DNA from: Gemmatimonadota bacterium
GTDB lineage: Bacteria; Gemmatimonadota; Gemmatimonadetes; Palauibacterales; Palauibacteraceae
Reading direction: 5' to 3'
NCBI GenBank assembly: GCA_016649455.1
Contig: JAENXO010000161.1
Location: 1 to 6,213, forward strand
DNA: 6,213 nucleotides
Each line of letters opens with the position of its first letter. Within the stretch, counting starts at the first letter, position 1. Below, piece by piece: positions 5,857 through 6,213 of this stretch. The notes below the pieces were generated by a model, which had not been told where the DNA came from, did no database searches, and saw nothing but the letters and a program-made list of their open reading frames with translations. Position numbers and translations under genes: made by a program.

Positions 5857-5888
5857 GTCCGAACGGGGCCGGGATCGAGTCCGAACGG
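5857..5888 (-). repeat. 10-bp direct repeat in the pyr leader
   Basis: CCGTTCGGAC (minus strand) occurs at 5879-5888 and again at 5857-5866, 22 bases apart start to start. The second copy leads straight into the pyrR Shine-Dalgarno region. It could be a protein- or RNA-binding element or a chance duplication. Confidence 0.6.
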
Positions 5889-5958
5889 CAGTTTGATGTG
5901 CCTGCGCGGGCGGGCCTCGGGACCGAAAATGCGGCGTGTCCGGGCTCCGGCCCGCCGC

Positions 5959-5987
5959 AGTATACCGACCGCGTTGCGGGGGATCAA
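5959..5987 (-). promoter_or_regulatory. Predicted sigma-70-type promoter of the pyr operon
   Basis: On the minus strand, TTGATC (5982-5987, 4 of 6 to consensus) and TATACT (5959-5964, 5 of 6) are separated by exactly 17 bases. The -10 box stands out as an AT island in very GC-rich sequence. Transcription would start near 5952. The -35 box has the same TTGAT core as the rpsT promoter. Confidence 0.7.
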
Positions 5988-6046
5988 CGGGCCTGATTTG
6001 CGTGACCCGAAACTCCCATGCTCGAGGGATCTCGGGGCAGGCCAGC

Positions 6047-6075
6047 TTGTCTCGGTCGGGCCCCGTTCCTAGCTT
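6047..6075 (+). promoter_or_regulatory. Weak candidate promoter for the right-edge gene
   Basis: TTGTCT (6047-6052) and TAGCTT (6070-6075) are 17 bases apart and face the gene at 6141, giving a leader of about 60 nt. The -10 matches only 3 of 6 consensus bases, so this rests mainly on spacing and position. Nothing else promoter-like stands out between 6000 and 6140. Confidence 0.3.
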
Positions 6076-6140
6076 GCCGCCGCCTTCCCATGGCCGGGCC
6101 GCGCCCTGCCGAGCCCGTTCTCTGAATCGACGGGAGGACC

Positions 6141-6213
6141 ATGCGACGCCTCGAAATCGGAGCCCTGGCGGCCCTGTTCATAGCCGTTTCGGTGGCGTTG
6201 GTCGCCGCGCGAA
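6141..6213 (+). CDS. Start of a membrane or exported protein (partial)
   Basis: Twenty-four codons are visible before the right edge. The product begins MRRLEIGALAALFIAVSVAL and continues VAAR: a short basic start, then about 17 hydrophobic residues, as in a signal peptide or a single membrane anchor. GGGAGGA (6131-6137) lies just before the ATG; the spacing is short but the sequence is a strong Shine-Dalgarno. It diverges from the pyr operon. The function cannot be told from this fragment, and no lipobox Cys or cleavage site is visible yet. Confidence 0.65.
   Translation, partial: MRRLEIGALAALFIAVSVALVAAR

Larger units (their letters stand above)
5840..5952 (-). promoter_or_regulatory. 5' leader of the pyr operon, possible regulatory RNA
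   Basis: From the predicted start near 5952 to the pyrR ATG there are about 112 untranslated bases, long for a simple leader. Features by eye: a 5-bp hairpin CGGGC/GCCCG (5950-5954 with 5941-5945); a small hairpin GGUC/GGCC (5921-5924 with 5913-5916); a 10-base direct repeat; and a possible stem UCCCGG (5869-5874) pairing with CC-A-GGGA (5851-5857, one bulged A), which would cover part of the Shine-Dalgarno. There is no hairpin followed by a T-tract, so control, if any, would act on translation and not by intrinsic transcription termination. Folding energies were not computed. Confidence 0.45.

Noticed and set aside
5913..5924. GGUCCCGAGGCC in the pyr leader as a classic PyrR-binding loop
   Set aside because: The stem GGUC/GGCC resembles the ARUC/GGYU stem, but the loop has only 4 bases in place of the conserved CNGNGA, so the key recognition bases are missing.
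5559..5987. A 142-codon minus-strand frame running from the pyr promoter through the leader into pyrR
   Set aside because: It begins inside the predicted -35 box and runs out of frame through the conserved pyrR sequence.

Overview
The window is a GC-rich stretch of bacterial chromosome made of housekeeping genes. I see no mobile element, CRISPR array, tRNA or rRNA. It suggests a high-GC Gram-negative-type lineage. The compact pyrR-pyrB-pyrC order with a class I dihydroorotase, plus scpA-scpB-rluB, would suit Gemmatimonadota or a related deep-branching phylum. That placement is inference from gene order and style, not from a search.

Layout, left to right. Bases 1-1719 (minus strand) carry the chromosome-segregation cluster scpA-scpB followed by the start of rluB, which runs off the left edge. 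ScpA and ScpB are the kleisin and the winged-helix partner of the SMC condensin. RluB is a 23S rRNA pseudouridine synthase that often sits next to scpB. Bases 1734-2063 (plus strand) hold a promoter and rpsT (ribosomal protein S20), divergent from scpA. Bases 2064-2158 are a short convergent spacer with two GC hairpins but no good T-tract.

Bases 2159-5987 (minus strand) form a pyrimidine operon read right to left: promoter, about 112 nt of leader, pyrR, pyrB, pyrC, then an unrecognised gene for a coiled-coil protein with an acidic tail. Each of the four genes overlaps the next by the 4 bases ATGA, so they are almost certainly co-transcribed and translationally coupled. PyrB and PyrC catalyse steps 2 and 3 of UMP synthesis, and PyrR is the uracil-responsive regulator and uracil phosphoribosyltransferase.

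The non-coding stretch 5840-6140 (about 300 bases) holds the pyrR ribosome-binding site, leader and promoter. It also holds a weaker candidate promoter for a plus-strand gene that starts at 6141 with a signal-peptide-like N terminus and leaves the right edge.

The window is mostly ordinary. The points most worth a second look are the unknown fourth gene of the pyr operon, a PyrR that has lost several residues known to contact RNA, a pyrR leader that could fold over its own Shine-Dalgarno sequence, and the repeat-bearing acidic tail of ScpB. I found no convincing new defence or mobile system.
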